Shown here: piece by piece, positions 63,839-64,000 of the stretch
Position numbering within the stretch: the stretch's first letter is position 1
Layout: each line of letters starts with the position of its first letter
Program-made: the position numbers and the translations under genes
The notes under the pieces: model-generated
Told to the model about the DNA's origin: nothing
The model's database searches: none
Seen by the model: the letters and a program-made list of their open reading frames with translations, nothing else
Assembly (NCBI RefSeq): GCF_900461105.1
Contig: NZ_UFWZ01000001.1
Span: forward strand, 1,240,001 to 1,304,000
DNA: 64,000 nt
Source: Clostridium putrefaciens
GTDB taxonomy: Bacteria > Bacillota > Clostridia > Clostridiales > Clostridiaceae
Direction: 5' to 3'

Positions 63839-64000
63839 TTATATCATAATATAATTATTATTTAAATTTTGGCTATTAGCATTTTCACGATAGTTATTTT
63901 TTGGGTTTTCATTAATTGCTGCGATCCTGTTACTCTTATAATGTTTTGCTATATCTAAAGGGTTCCCAAGTTCTTCAATTATTTCATTGGTAGTTTTGCC
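63839..64000 (-). CDS. HAAS-domain (DUF1700-like) fragment, partial at window edge
   Basis: Reading in from the right edge, the frame gives TTNEIIEELGNPLDIAKHYK, the C-terminal signature of HAAS domains (EIIxELGxPxxIAxxYR), then an Asn-rich tail and TAA at 63839. HAAS proteins usually follow a PadR regulator and are often fused or linked to DUF4097, which is the next frame. The N terminus lies outside the window. Confidence 0.65.
   Translation of the reverse strand, partial: GKTTNEIIEELGNPLDIAKHYKSNRIAAINENPKNNYRENANSQNLNNNYIMI

Overview
The window looks like a chromosome segment of a strictly anaerobic, low-GC Firmicute, most likely Clostridium sensu stricto. The reasons are strong AT bias, GGAGG-type ribosome binding sites, long U-tract terminators, pyruvate formate-lyase, rubredoxins, a hybrid cluster protein, a T-box leader and a cobalamin riboswitch. 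No rRNA or tRNA gene was seen.

Layout. 1-19957 is mostly housekeeping: the end of pflB and pflA, two rubredoxins, a DnaQ-like exonuclease, arginase, a polyamine ABC transporter (potA-potB-potCD fusion) behind a possible attenuator, T-box-controlled asnA, an LspA-like membrane protein, hcp with paired palindromic operators, a siroheme protein, deoD, and a block with phosphodiester glycosidase, site-2-protease-type peptidase and trmB. 19958-25000 is accessory: a right-end fragment of an ISLre2 element, a lactococcin-972-like bacteriocin with its own promoter, an intricate unassigned RNA-like element, and an operon of two FtsX-type permeases, a small anchored protein and an ABC ATPase. 25292-36500 mixes intact genes (CBM48 protein, helical repeat protein, pseudouridine synthase, Fic, TraX-like, YhhN-like, DUF1287, acetyltransferases) with an intact ISLre2 element (9-bp target duplication) and many broken genes (PadR, def, bioY, GNAT, Tn554-like). 

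36502-52645 is a defence island bounded by mobile DNA: an IS1182-family element on the left and an IS200/IS605-type end on the right. It holds two modules. The first is a methylase-like protein with degenerate catalytic motifs fused to an HsdS-like target-recognition domain, followed by a tight three-gene operon of DUF262 protein, ABC/RecF-type ATPase and HNH nuclease (the last two PtuA/PtuB-like). I cannot match this four-gene set to a named system; it is the best candidate here for something undescribed. The second is a complete Wadjet plasmid-defence operon in the order jetD-jetA-jetB-jetC. A truncated ISLre2 left end lies between the modules.

52765-64000 holds an acetyltransferase, an ArsC/Spx-like protein, then a cobalamin riboswitch controlling a large cell-surface protein with DUF4430 and an alpha-toroid domain (transcobalamin-like) on a 15-bp-repeat-encoded Glu/Lys stalk, a 1387-residue BspA-type leucine-rich-repeat surface protein, small membrane proteins, and a HAAS/DUF4097 locus that seems broken at the window edge.

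All functional calls come from reading motifs and context; no database search was possible.
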